In this document: positions 33,341 to 42,327 of the stretch, one piece after another | Position numbering within the stretch: position 1 is the stretch's first letter | Layout of the letters: each line of letters begins with the position of its first letter | Source of the DNA: Niastella sp. | GTDB taxonomy: Bacteria > Bacteroidota > Bacteroidia > Chitinophagales > Chitinophagaceae | Assembly: GCA_017744515.1 (NCBI GenBank) | Contig: JAGIBF010000066.1 | Span: forward strand, 1-45,013 | Direction: 5' to 3' | Length of the DNA stretch: 45,013 nucleotides | Notes under the pieces: generated by a model | The model's input: only the letters and a program-made list of their open reading frames with translations | The model's database searches: none | Told to the model about the DNA's origin: nothing | Position numbers and translations under genes: made by a program

Positions 33341-34525
33341 CTATTCCGTAGCCCAGACATTCATGTTCTGGATAACGATGAAATAAGCGCCTATCCAGTT
33401 TTGCAGGCATTTGATGCGCAGGTACCGGTAAGGCGGTGTGTCTTCATTGAAATCAAACGTAAAGCCGGCAGAGCCTGCCGCATAATCGGCACTGTTTTCC
33501 TGTCCCAGCGGCAAGCCGGAAGGCTTTACCACTTCACAGGTCAATATCTTCGTCCACTTCGACCAGTCTCCATCGCGTGTAGGTTCATTCGAGCCATATA
33601 CTTCAAACCTGCGTGGGCTTCCCTTTGCATAGTAGAAATTCCCTTCCCGGCGCGTAAGCAGGTTGAAGCGTGTTAGTTTAACCGGCTGCTGGCCCAGGCT
33701 CCAGGTAATAGTGGTAGGCACGCCTGAACTTTCGTCGGTATAGGTGCAGGGCCATTCATTGTTGAGCAATCCCGTAAACATCATGTCAACGGTGGTATTA
33801 AACGACATTTTGGTATCGTTGTCGCACACATAGGAAGAGAACTTCGTCCTGTCGAGCAGCACTTCCCTGGCGGGAGTGATCGTGGCATACAGTGTATCTG
33901 TTGTATTGAGCCAACGATCGCGTACAAAGAAGGCAAACTTCTTTTGTACGGGCGTAAGGCCGCGGATGCTGGTGGCGATAATGGAATCGCTGGTGTAGAT
34001 ATTGTCCAGGCTGATGTAATCGCCCTTGCTGGCAGAGTCCATCAACGGCACGATCACTACGTTACCCTTGTATTGGTTGAGTGATTTTATCCGGATACCG
34101 CCGGCAGTGGCCGATACCTGCAGGTTGCGGAATACCAGTTGGATGGGTGATACCAGTGGCGATACTTCCGCATTCACGGCAGCAGAAGCTACTTCACTCT
34201 TGTTCACTGCGATCAGCTGAATAGTATGTTTCAGGGTATCTGAAAATCCATCTACTCTCAACTGGTTGGTGTAGGTAGATGCTTTTACCTCCCGCCTTGT
34301 ACCATTGGCCAGGGTATATATGGCCTTGATGTATAACAGGTCCGGATCGGCAGGCAGCGTATAGGTGATCAACGCAGCACCATGTTCGTTGGTGACCTGT
34401 ACATTGGAAACCTGCCCCGGAGGATTGGAATTGTTTTCCGTGATCCCGTTGGGGTCTTCTTTGGTGCAGCTCCACATTCCTGTTATCCCGAGGAAGGCGG
34501 CTATTATTAAAGTTTGTTTTTTCAT
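33341..34525 (-). CDS. DUF4959/DUF5000-type surface glycan-binding lipoprotein
   Basis: A 394-aa lipoprotein (MKKQTLIIAAFLGITGMWSC, Cys20). Residues about 35-125 form a DUF4959-like fibronectin domain (PGQVSNVQVTNEHGAALITYTLP). About 125-230 is a DUF5126-like middle domain, and 230-394 a DUF5000-like discoidin fold (FNLLTRREGNFYYAKGSPRRFEVYGSN; YRYLRIKCLQNWIG). Domain names are by resemblance. This arrangement is typical of the third gene in SusCD operons, where it binds glycan next to the transporter. It follows SusD on the minus strand. Confidence 0.87.
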   Translation of the reverse strand: MKKQTLIIAAFLGITGMWSCTKEDPNGITENNSNPPGQVSNVQVTNEHGAALITYTLPADPDLLYIKAIYTLANGTRREVKASTYTNQLRVDGFSDTLKHTIQLIAVNKSEVASAAVNAEVSPLVSPIQLVFRNLQVSATAGGIRIKSLNQYKGNVVIVPLMDSASKGDYISLDNIYTSDSIIATSIRGLTPVQKKFAFFVRDRWLNTTDTLYATITPAREVLLDRTKFSSYVCDNDTKMSFNTTVDMMFTGLLNNEWPCTYTDESSGVPTTITWSLGQQPVKLTRFNLLTRREGNFYYAKGSPRRFEVYGSNEPTRDGDWSKWTKILTCEVVKPSGLPLGQENSADYAAGSAGFTFDFNEDTPPYRYLRIKCLQNWIGAYFIVIQNMNVWATE

Positions 34526-34562
34526 ATTAATCTGTTTTGCAAGCCTTGTTTGATTTTAAACT

Positions 34563-34640
34563 TGTCATCCTGAGCTTGTCGAAGGATTGTCGAAGCGCTT
34601 CGACAGAGTTTATCCCGCTCTGCGGGACTCAGCGTGACAA
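34563..34640. repeat. REP-like palindromic element (SusD/DUF5000 junction)
   Basis: TTGTCATCCTGAGCTTGTCG at the left; the right end reads GCGGGACTCAGCGTGACAA. The inner GTCGAAGCGCTTCGAC is a perfect palindrome (34589-34604). It is the inverse orientation of the copies at 31927 and 33268. Confidence 0.85.
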
Positions 34641-34647
34641 CGGTCTC

Positions 34648-36576
34648 TTACCAACCCGGATTTTGTACGAGGTTTTCGTTTACCGGCAGGTTATTTTCTC
34701 TGATGGGCCACAGGTAATCCCTGGGCACTACAAAACGCATATTGTAATAAGTAGTCGGTGTGTAAAACAGGTCGGGCCTGTCGGCAGTACCACTCCTATC
34801 CCATCCGGTTACGTTGCCATTGAGCAACTGGCCGGCCAGTTTCCAGCGGCGCAGGTCCCAGAAGCGGTGTCCTTCAAATGCCAGCTCGATGTTGCGCTCT
34901 GCACGGATAATATCGCGTAGTCCATCTTTGCTGGTATAAGCTGCGGGGTTGGTAGAAAAGTTGGTCCAGCTTTGCTGTACAGTGGGCAGGCCTGCACGCT
35001 CACGCACCAGGTTGAGGTATTTGTATACATCTTCCTGTGGGCCGGATGCTTCGTTCAATGCTTCTGCATACAGCAGGTATAGCTCGGCCAGGCGCATGGT
35101 GGGCAGCGGGTAATCTTCGATGTGGCTGCTGTTGTTGCTTTGATAAGCAAATTTCCAGTTCACCATTTTCTTGGGATAATAGGTGGTGATGGTCACTGCT
35201 ACACCGGCGCCAAATTGTCCCAGTCTTAATTGGGCACTCCAGGTATTCTCATCTGTACGGCTGGGGCTGTTCTGCATATACCAGCGTCCTCCGTCGAAAC
35301 CAAGGTCGGCATAGAAGCGTGGTTCCCGGTCGTAGTTGATGCGCGCTGTTTGATAGCCTTCTACAAAATTGATGCGCTCACTATTGTTGGCCGTACGCAG
35401 CTGATTGGCGTTGGAGAAATCCAGTGTTTTATCTTCTGTAATGGGAACGCCATTTTTGCTATAGAACTGACGCACTACCTGCATGGTTGGTCCGAGGGTT
35501 CCATAGATGCTGGAGTTGCCGGAGTTGGCAGGGTCTATGTGTGCCATAGACGAGTATTGCAACTGCCAGGTAGATGATTCAGAATTGGCCCAGATCCATT
35601 CCTGGTTCCATTTTTCACACACCGCATTGCGAATGCTCATTTGCGTGATAGTGCCAGGTGTTAAATTGAAGCCGGTAGTATTGATAAACTTATAGAGGAA
35701 GATACCGGCATCTTCGCAAGCCTTGATAGCCGCAGCGCCTGCAGCAGCAGCGCGTTGCCATTTCTCTACGCTATACGTTGTATTGACAAGTGGCCTGCCT
35801 TGTTTGTCTTTGAACGTGAGGTAATCCTGGTTGCCATTGAACAGGGGGCTGGCGCCCAATACCAATACCTTCGCTTTCATACTTAAGGCGATGGCTTTGG
35901 TGATACGGCCCAGTTCTACGGAAGGTGTCAGCAAGGCTACCGGTAATTTAGCTACTGCCTGGTCCATGAGGCCGGCAATGTAATTCACTACTGAATCCAC
36001 GGGTTCACGCCTTACCTTGGTTTGTTCCAGCGGCGCATTGATGGGAATGCTTTTGTCCATGATGGGTATAGGTCCATACTGGCGCAGCAACAGGAAATGG
36101 TAATAGGCTTTGAGGAACATCACCTCTCCCAGCCACCTGTCTCTTTCATCGGCAGTGAGATCGGGTATCTTGCTCGTATTGCTTACATTTTCAATGAAGG
36201 TGTTGCAGGTGCGGATACCGGTAAACATGTTATCGTAACCTACGTTCTCAAAGTTGTCGCCATCCCAGATATTGCCATAGGGCCTTACCACATTCTGGTT
36301 GCCACGGGCAATGTTCCAGTTGGTGGCTGTAAGACTCGCTGGCGGATAGGCCAGCCAGAATTCGTCGCCGGCCTGGTAAGCCACGTTGCTCACGGGGTCG
36401 CCGTCGTTTGGCAGGTAGGAGTAGCAGGAAGCGAGGTATTTCTCTGCCTCCGCGCGCATGGTGAATGCATTTTCGAGGGTAGCCACGTTATCGGGCACCA
36501 CATCGAGGAAGTTCTTTTTACAAGCTGTTGCTGTCAGTAGCAGCAGGAAAGCCGGTATATAATATTTTGTTTTCAT
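34648..36576 (-). CDS. SusD/RagB-family lipoprotein of the PUL
   Basis: A 642-aa lipoprotein: MKTKYYIPAFLLLLTATAC, Cys19, then KKNFLDVVPDNVATLENAF, the classical SusD start. The body keeps family signatures such as EVMFLKAYYHFLLLRQYGPIP near 180-200 and LRDIIRAERNIELAFEGHRFWDLRRWK near the C-terminus. At 642 aa it is longer than a typical SusD (about 500-600). It forms the lid of the adjacent SusC. The frame extends upstream to 36786, but that part is a REP element and the tail of SusC read in another frame, so I start at 36576. Confidence 0.95.
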   Translation of the reverse strand: MKTKYYIPAFLLLLTATACKKNFLDVVPDNVATLENAFTMRAEAEKYLASCYSYLPNDGDPVSNVAYQAGDEFWLAYPPASLTATNWNIARGNQNVVRPYGNIWDGDNFENVGYDNMFTGIRTCNTFIENVSNTSKIPDLTADERDRWLGEVMFLKAYYHFLLLRQYGPIPIMDKSIPINAPLEQTKVRREPVDSVVNYIAGLMDQAVAKLPVALLTPSVELGRITKAIALSMKAKVLVLGASPLFNGNQDYLTFKDKQGRPLVNTTYSVEKWQRAAAAGAAAIKACEDAGIFLYKFINTTGFNLTPGTITQMSIRNAVCEKWNQEWIWANSESSTWQLQYSSMAHIDPANSGNSSIYGTLGPTMQVVRQFYSKNGVPITEDKTLDFSNANQLRTANNSERINFVEGYQTARINYDREPRFYADLGFDGGRWYMQNSPSRTDENTWSAQLRLGQFGAGVAVTITTYYPKKMVNWKFAYQSNNSSHIEDYPLPTMRLAELYLLYAEALNEASGPQEDVYKYLNLVRERAGLPTVQQSWTNFSTNPAAYTSKDGLRDIIRAERNIELAFEGHRFWDLRRWKLAGQLLNGNVTGWDRSGTADRPDLFYTPTTYYNMRFVVPRDYLWPIRENNLPVNENLVQNPGW

Positions 36577-36596
36577 TGTGTCTTTTTTGTTGTCAT

Positions 36597-36658
36597 TGTC
36601 AGGCTGAGTTTCCCTTCGACCCTTCGACAAGCTCAGGGTGACATGGTTCAGGGTGACA
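36597..36658. repeat. REP-like palindromic element (SusC/SusD junction)
   Basis: TGTCAGGCTGAG at 36597 and CTCAGGGTGACA ending at 36643 are the inverted ends, followed by an extra right half (TTCAGGGTGACAG) ending at 36658, as if a second copy had been truncated. It ends 3 bp from the SusC stop. Confidence 0.82.
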
Positions 36659-36661
36659 GAA

Positions 36662-39600
36662 TTAAAACCCGAAGTTGATGCCGAAGTTGTATACTGCCTG
36701 TACAGGATAGCCAAGGCCGTTGCCACCCATTTCAGGGTCCCACAGTTTAAACTTGCTGATGGCAAACAGGTTCTGTCCGTTGGCATATACCCTGAAGTTG
36801 GAGAAATGCAGGCGCTGTAAAAACTTGCTCGGCAGGTTGTATCCCAACTCCACTGTTTTCAGGCGCATGAAGGCGCCGTTGCGCAACCACCAGTTGGAGG
36901 TTTGCGAGTTGTTGTCGTTGAAACGTGGATCGAGCCTGGGCCAGAAGGCATGCAGGTCCTGGTTTTCTTCAGACCAATGGCTTTCGGCAATGGCTGTCAG
37001 CAATCCGTTTTGTGAACCACCATTGAGCACAAAGGGTGAAATATTATAAGGATTAATGAAGAACGATACGCGCGCATTGCCCTGGAAGAAGGCGCTGAAG
37101 TCGAAAGCCTTATAGCCCAGGGAGAAGCCAAAGCCGTATGTGATCTCCGGGTTGGTGGGATGACCCAGCGGCACTATATCCAGACCTGTGATCTGTCCAT
37201 CGCCATTGATGTCGCGGTATTTGATATCGCCACCCATGGGCTTATTGCCACCGAAGCTTTGTGTTGGAGAGTTGGCAGCTTCGATATCATCCACAAATAA
37301 TCTTTCTGCTACGAGGCCATATACCTGGTTGAGCGAGCTGCCGATTCGTGACAGGTATTTCAGGTTATCGGGATAGTTGGGTTCTTCGTTGATGAGGAAC
37401 TTATTGGTGGCATAGGTCATGTTGCCACGCAGTTGCAGCCACAGGTTTCTTTTGAAGGTTTTGGAATAATCTATGGCTACATCTACGCCTTTGCGCGATG
37501 CTTTACCCACATTGGCCCTTACGGTAGCTTCCAATCCCATCGTGCTGGGAATGGTGCTTCTATCCATCAGGATGTTGGAGCGTATTGCATGAAACGCATC
37601 TACTGTAACATTGATACCATTAGCAAAGGAAAGGTCCATACCATAGTTCGTCATCACATCCTTTTCCCAGGTAATGGCGGTGTTGGCATAGCGGCCGATG
37701 GAATAGCCTGTTACATAATAGTTCTGGCTGGAGCCCCAGTGGAAGCCACGGCCATCGTTGTTGGGGTTAACATTGGAGAGATAGAAGAACCGGTCGTTCA
37801 CATTACCGATCTGGTCATTACCTACCAGACCATACGTAAAGCGGAACTTCAGGTTGGATACGTAATCTTTTGCTTTGTCGAAGAAGGGTTCATTAGACAC
37901 TACCCAACCGAGACCCGCAGAGGGGAAGAATCCAAAGCGGTTGTTGGAAGCAAAGCGCTCGGAACCGTTGTAACCAAAGTTTGCTTCGGCGAGATAGCGG
38001 GCGTCGAAAGCATAGGTAAAGCGTCCTGACACACCGAGGTTCCTTTGCGGCAATGATGATTGCAGATCGCCGGCGTTTGCATTGAGGAAGTTGCGCATGA
38101 TACCGATCACCATACCACTTACAGCGTGCTTATCATTGAAGGTGCGGCTGTAGTTGGCGGAGAACTGTGCATAGGTTACGGTGTTCAGTATCTTATCGCC
38201 CTGTTCGTAGTTGAGGTACTCTGTACCCTGCCCTTTGTTGATGGGCGTCAATACCGTGAGCTTACCATTCGGATCGGGCAATAAAGTATAGTAGAAAGGA
38301 CGGTACCTTCTGTTCACATTGAAGAAGGAATACCGCTGGGTGAATGCCATGAAGTTGGCAGACAGGCCCGGGGTAATGAAGTTCAAATTCTGGTTTACCT
38401 CGATCTGTGCGTTGAGTGTTGAGGTGTTGTACTGCTGAAACCCTGATACCATGCCGGCAAAAGGATTGTTGTACAGCGAAGTAGTGTTGCCAATGAAGGC
38501 ATTACCAAACAGCGGGTGGTTGAGGTACGGCGCATAGCTGGATGGATAATATGCCGGGAACATCACCGGGTTGGACCAGATTGCGCTGTTGAACACTGCC
38601 CGCCCACCATTCACCCAGTTGCCATATTCATCACGATAGCCCACAGGGCCATTGTAATCGTCGAACTGACCAGAAGTTCTAACGATGACTTTGGTAGAAG
38701 GCGTAACATTGATGCTTACGTTGGAGCGTACGCTGTAGTTGCTGAGTTTGATATTGCTGTTGAAGCTGCTGCCGGGCACCGTGCGCAGGATACCTCTGTC
38801 GATGTTGTAAGTGCCGGCAATATAATACTGTGCTGTTTTGCCACCGCCACTTACGTTGAGGTTGGCTTTCTGGTTCACAGAATAATCTCTTATCAATTGG
38901 TCGATCCAGTTGTTGCTGGGATACTGGAGGGGATCATCTCCTGCAGCGGTGTGGTCGATCTTGTTTTGTGAATAGGGCAACACGCCGAGGGGGTCCCTGG
39001 TAAGCACGGCCTCATTGGCCAGCTTCATATATGTGATGTTATCGGCAAACTTGAAGTTGCGTGTATTGGTGGTAACAGGTGCTTCCGCCCGCACACTGAA
39101 TTTGGCCCTGCCTTCCGTACCCAGTTTGGTGGTCACCAAGATCACACCGTTGGCGCCCCGTGCTCCATAGAGTGAGGCGGCCGCCGCATCTTTCAATACG
39201 GAGAAGCCGGTAATATCATCCGGTTGCAGGCGGGCGAGGTCGGTATTGGACGATTCCATACCATCGATCAGGATGAGGGGATCGCGTTTGCCGGCGCCAA
39301 AGGTGCCTACGCCACGGATAAAGAAGGCCGCATTATCTGCGCCCGGCTCACCGCTTTGCTGGTAAGCGATCACACCCGAGATCCTGCCGGCCAGCATAGT
39401 GGTAAGGTTGCTCGTAGGACCACGCAGCTCTTTGGGGTTGATGGAGGTAATGGAGGCCACCATACTTTGTTTCTTCTGCCGGCCATATGCCACCACGATC
39501 ACATCGCCCGTGGTATCGGCACTGAGGCTCAGCAGCACGCGTATGGGTTGTCCTTTGCGGGCCATCACATCTTTGGAGCGGTAGCCTACAAAGGAAACCT

Positions 39601-39880
39601 CCAGCAGCGCCTGGTTGCCGGAGATGTCCATAGAAAAATGGCCTTTTTCATCGGTGCTGGTGCCCTGTTTGGTGCCTTTGATCATGATCGACACGCTGCC
39701 CAGCGGCATAGAGCTGGCACTATCGACCACGGTACCGGAAATGGTACCACCTGAATCCTGGGCCAATGTACCAGAAGCAACCAATAATGAAAGGGTGAAT
39801 AAGATGGAAGGGAGCAGAATGGGAATGGCGCGTGGATGGACGATCATACGCCCTGCACGGCAAGCAATTCTTTTAATCAT
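36662..39880 (-). CDS. SusC/RagA-family TonB-dependent transporter of the PUL
   Basis: A 1072-aa protein: a signal region ending SGTLAQ after an unusually long basic lead (MIKRIACRAGRM...), a carboxypeptidase-regulatory-like domain (about 47-120, GTISGTVVDSASSMPLGSV), the plug (GDVIVVAYGRQKKQSMVASI; DAAAASLYGARGANGVILVTTK), and the C-terminal barrel closing YNFGINFGF. It imports the glycan released at the surface. The start is the ATG at 39880; a TTG at 39892 would add only four residues. The promoter at 39966-39995 and the proposed GntR site directly downstream give a leader of about 80 nt. Confidence 0.95.
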   Translation of the reverse strand: MIKRIACRAGRMIVHPRAIPILLPSILFTLSLLVASGTLAQDSGGTISGTVVDSASSMPLGSVSIMIKGTKQGTSTDEKGHFSMDISGNQALLEVSFVGYRSKDVMARKGQPIRVLLSLSADTTGDVIVVAYGRQKKQSMVASITSINPKELRGPTSNLTTMLAGRISGVIAYQQSGEPGADNAAFFIRGVGTFGAGKRDPLILIDGMESSNTDLARLQPDDITGFSVLKDAAAASLYGARGANGVILVTTKLGTEGRAKFSVRAEAPVTTNTRNFKFADNITYMKLANEAVLTRDPLGVLPYSQNKIDHTAAGDDPLQYPSNNWIDQLIRDYSVNQKANLNVSGGGKTAQYYIAGTYNIDRGILRTVPGSSFNSNIKLSNYSVRSNVSINVTPSTKVIVRTSGQFDDYNGPVGYRDEYGNWVNGGRAVFNSAIWSNPVMFPAYYPSSYAPYLNHPLFGNAFIGNTTSLYNNPFAGMVSGFQQYNTSTLNAQIEVNQNLNFITPGLSANFMAFTQRYSFFNVNRRYRPFYYTLLPDPNGKLTVLTPINKGQGTEYLNYEQGDKILNTVTYAQFSANYSRTFNDKHAVSGMVIGIMRNFLNANAGDLQSSLPQRNLGVSGRFTYAFDARYLAEANFGYNGSERFASNNRFGFFPSAGLGWVVSNEPFFDKAKDYVSNLKFRFTYGLVGNDQIGNVNDRFFYLSNVNPNNDGRGFHWGSSQNYYVTGYSIGRYANTAITWEKDVMTNYGMDLSFANGINVTVDAFHAIRSNILMDRSTIPSTMGLEATVRANVGKASRKGVDVAIDYSKTFKRNLWLQLRGNMTYATNKFLINEEPNYPDNLKYLSRIGSSLNQVYGLVAERLFVDDIEAANSPTQSFGGNKPMGGDIKYRDINGDGQITGLDIVPLGHPTNPEITYGFGFSLGYKAFDFSAFFQGNARVSFFINPYNISPFVLNGGSQNGLLTAIAESHWSEENQDLHAFWPRLDPRFNDNNSQTSNWWLRNGAFMRLKTVELGYNLPSKFLQRLHFSNFRVYANGQNLFAISKFKLWDPEMGGNGLGYPVQAVYNFGINFGF

Positions 39881-39944
39881 AATAAAAAGCAATGTTAGTT
39901 TTCCAAATTCGACAGATTCGGTGTTAGTCGCAGCCCTATCTGTA

Positions 39945-39963
39945 CTATCCTATACTATACTAC
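39945..39963 (-). promoter_or_regulatory. Proposed GntR operator at the SusC promoter
   Basis: On the minus strand GTAGTATAGTATAGGATAG begins 2 bp after the -7 box, covering the expected transcription start. It matches the sequence upstream of gntR (44995-45013) at 17 of 19 positions. No third copy was noticed in the window. Confidence 0.6.
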
Positions 39964-39965
39964 TA

Positions 39966-39995
39966 CAAATATACTTTTATTTTGTATGGAGCAAA
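39966..39995 (-). promoter_or_regulatory. Promoter of the SusC-to-GH36 unit
   Basis: On the minus strand TTTG (39992-39995), an 18-bp spacer and TATATTTG (39966-39973) match the Bacteroidota -33/-7 consensus exactly. Transcription would begin around 39960. Confidence 0.72.
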
Positions 39996-40060
39996 ATATT
40001 TTTGACCATGATTTTGTGGGATTTAATGGATTGGAAGGATTTATAATACGCGCAAAACCG

Positions 40061-40094
40061 GCCAGCGTTCCCGCCACATGGCGGGAACGCTGGC
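40061..40094 (-). terminator. 15-bp perfect hairpin, probable terminator of the gntR-symporter-GH unit
   Basis: GCCAGCGTTCCCGCC (40061-40075) pairs without mismatch with GGCGGGAACGCTGGC (40080-40094) around ACAT. On the minus strand the stem is followed by GGTTTTGCG, a short T-run. It lies 130 bp past the stop of the clan GH-D gene and 66 bp before the SusC -33 box, the right place to insulate the two units. Confidence 0.6.
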
Positions 40095-40223
40095 GACTGA
40101 AGAAAAGAAGACGCTCGTTTGCTACGCAAGCAGATTTCTCACTACGCCGCAAGAACATGTTTTTTGTAGCCGCTAATGGCTCCGTTCGAAATGACAAACC
40201 CGCGGTTGGAGTCGTTGGGAATA

Positions 40224-42305
40224 CTACTGAGCTATTTTATAGATCGCTGCGTCGGATGGTGGAATTGTTAGTGAAAGCTGACCGGTGGCTGTGGAAGATG
40301 CTTGCGTGAACAACTCCTGCAGTTTCAGTTTGGCTCCTTTTTTCAATCCAAGTCTTTCCGATGATATAGTATAGGTGCGGACAGACTGATCATAGTTGAA
40401 CACCGCCAGGTAAGTGATGCCATTGATGGTGCGGGTAAACAGTTCCGGCGCTCTTTTTCCTGAATTGGCATCTACAGGTCTGAAGCTGCGACCGTCTTTG
40501 ATGATATTCAACAGTTCTTTGTTTTGCAGCAATTGTTTAGCGGTGTTGCTCCATTCGCCCATAGCAGAGAAATCATCGCCCGTGATCAGTGTGCCAGTCA
40601 CCAGCGCAGAAGCCAGCCTGGCTCTGTTGGCGCCGGGTTTTTCTTTGTTGAATACAATGTGGTCGGCATCTACATAATGGTAGAGCTTATCTTGCCACCA
40701 GCCATATCCTGTACTGTTCAAGGTGTATTCCGTATTGTCGATGGCGCTGAAGGCGTCACAGGCAATGCGCCGCATGTGCACATAACGGCCGGTAGCCATG
40801 GTAGGTGAAATGGCTGCATACGTCAGCATTTTACCATCCAGTACGCTGTCTAAAAATTCCATCCCTACTTTATAGGCTTGCATGCCGGTGGTGACGGCAG
40901 GATCGTAGAAGTGATCGCTTTCCATGGCTCCGTGTCCCAGGAAATCGATCTTGATCATTTCGAATCCCAATTCTTTGAAGGTATTGATATAATATACAAT
41001 GCGGTCTTGGGTGCCGGGATAGGTAGGGTCCATGGCGCGTGCGCCATCCACTTCTGTGGGTACTCCTTTCTGCGTGATCCAGGAAGCCGGGTAACTGAAA
41101 GTGGAGCCCTCGATCTTGCGATCGTACTTACCCCAATCGGCAAAGGGTCCCCAATAGATACCGGGCACCAACTGTTTGCTGCGGCAGTATTGCACGAATT
41201 CCTTTAGCTGACTTACATCGCCTTTTAGACCTCCTTTTACAAGGTTGTCCCAGTAGGAATCGAGGTCGATGTATAAGGTGTTGTCCTGGTTGCGGAATTG
41301 CCTGCAGCTATCGGCGAAGAAGTCCACTACCCTTTTGGCTTTATCGATGGTGAGGTGGTTTTGTATGACACCCCAACTGTTCCATCCCATGGGAGTAGCT
41401 TTGTTCCACTTAAATATTCTACGGGGTTCGGCCAGGGTGTTGGCTGTTGCATATTCTTCCATACCGGTGCGCCAGTCATCAAACATACCCACCATTATTT
41501 TAGGTGAGCTGCACAGGATGCCATTCGATGAAACCTTTCCGTGCGGAATGTTGTCATGGGTAATAACGCTATCCGCCAGTCCGCCATAAGCCGCCAACGA
41601 CAATTGGTTGTTATCCGTGTATTGTACTTTGATGCCAGTCTTCCATACAGCATGCTCTACTGAGCCAATGATCAATCCGAGACGTGTGCTGTTATTATAC
41701 AATGCAGTCACCTCACTGCCCGTAAAGTTTGCTTTGTCCAATGGCTGTGCATCGAAGCGGGCCCACATATCATTGTCGAAGGGAGCAAACAGCGCCCGCT
41801 TGTCTCCTTGCCCTTCCATTGTAAGTCGATCGGTAACCAGTGGCGCCACATAATTGGCTGCCACTTCTTTGCCGTATACTTTTACCTGAGCAAAGAAGAA
41901 AGGTTTATCAGGATACACATAGAATATTTGTTGCAGACGGATGGCATTGCCTTTTTGTTCTACCACGCACCTGTGTCCTTTACCCCATGCATCTTTATGT
42001 TCTGTTATAGTATAACTCCGCTCGCCCAGTACGGTGTTTTTTATCTCCTTCTCTCCTTTGTAAACAGCCACGGCATCGTGGATAGTATGGCGTCCATTAA
42101 AAACTACCGCATAGGTGCCTTCATTCAGGGAGTAAAGGATATAGTTGTTTTTTCCGAAAGGTATTTTGATCAGTTTATTGGCTGCTCCCGACTGCTGCGC
42201 CAATACGGTGGAAGTATAGAGACTTGTCAGCAGGACCATGCTGATGATGCCTGCAACCTTTTTGTTTATTATACGTGTCATTTGCCTGTTCACGGTTTTA
42301 TTCAT
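40224..42305 (-). CDS. Clan GH-D (GH27/GH36-like) glycoside hydrolase, probable alpha-galactosidase
   Basis: A 693-aa secreted enzyme with a signal peptide ending STVLAQQ. Residues about 40-295 are an N-terminal beta domain. The barrel then opens with MGWNSWGVIQ, followed by YIDLDSYWDNL, PGIYWGPFADW and MIKIDFLGHGAMESDH, where Asp454 is the expected nucleophile. A C-terminal beta domain ends the protein. MGWNSW and the KxD nucleophile strand are the marks of clan GH-D (alpha-galactosidases and relatives). It differs clearly from the GH36 enzyme at 27301, so it may cut a different linkage such as alpha-galactose in a branched context or beta-L-arabinopyranose. It lies 22 bp after the symporter gene and shares its transcript. 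Confidence 0.85.
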   Translation of the reverse strand: MNKTVNRQMTRIINKKVAGIISMVLLTSLYTSTVLAQQSGAANKLIKIPFGKNNYILYSLNEGTYAVVFNGRHTIHDAVAVYKGEKEIKNTVLGERSYTITEHKDAWGKGHRCVVEQKGNAIRLQQIFYVYPDKPFFFAQVKVYGKEVAANYVAPLVTDRLTMEGQGDKRALFAPFDNDMWARFDAQPLDKANFTGSEVTALYNNSTRLGLIIGSVEHAVWKTGIKVQYTDNNQLSLAAYGGLADSVITHDNIPHGKVSSNGILCSSPKIMVGMFDDWRTGMEEYATANTLAEPRRIFKWNKATPMGWNSWGVIQNHLTIDKAKRVVDFFADSCRQFRNQDNTLYIDLDSYWDNLVKGGLKGDVSQLKEFVQYCRSKQLVPGIYWGPFADWGKYDRKIEGSTFSYPASWITQKGVPTEVDGARAMDPTYPGTQDRIVYYINTFKELGFEMIKIDFLGHGAMESDHFYDPAVTTGMQAYKVGMEFLDSVLDGKMLTYAAISPTMATGRYVHMRRIACDAFSAIDNTEYTLNSTGYGWWQDKLYHYVDADHIVFNKEKPGANRARLASALVTGTLITGDDFSAMGEWSNTAKQLLQNKELLNIIKDGRSFRPVDANSGKRAPELFTRTINGITYLAVFNYDQSVRTYTISSERLGLKKGAKLKLQELFTQASSTATGQLSLTIPPSDAAIYKIAQ

Positions 42306-42327
42306 GGGGTGATGATATGTATCTGTT

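Larger units (their letters stand above)
39881..40223. other. 343-bp region between the two PUL transcription units
   Basis: From the SusC start outward it holds the leader, the proposed GntR operator (39945-39963), the SusC promoter (39966-39995), a 15-bp perfect hairpin (40061-40094), and a stretch (about 40100-40200) containing GCTCCGTTCGAAATGACAAA, which looks like a decayed dispersed repeat. No gene is supported here. Confidence 0.7.

Noticed and set aside
36577..36786. N-terminal extension of SusD
   Set aside because: The extra 70 residues are antiparallel REP sequence and an alternative frame of the SusC tail; the lipoprotein signal starts at 36576.
39881..39892. TTG start for SusC at 39892
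   Set aside because: ATG at 39880 gives the same signal region; the TTG adds only four residues and has no supporting signal.
40100..40200. tRNA or tRNA fragment (CGTTCGAAATGACA resembles a T-loop)
   Set aside because: No acceptor or anticodon stem can be built around it; the sequence fits a dispersed intergenic repeat better.
40224..42305. GH97 assignment for this glycosidase
   Set aside because: The MGWNSW opening and the KIDFLGHG nucleophile strand fit clan GH-D better; GH97 signature blocks were not seen.
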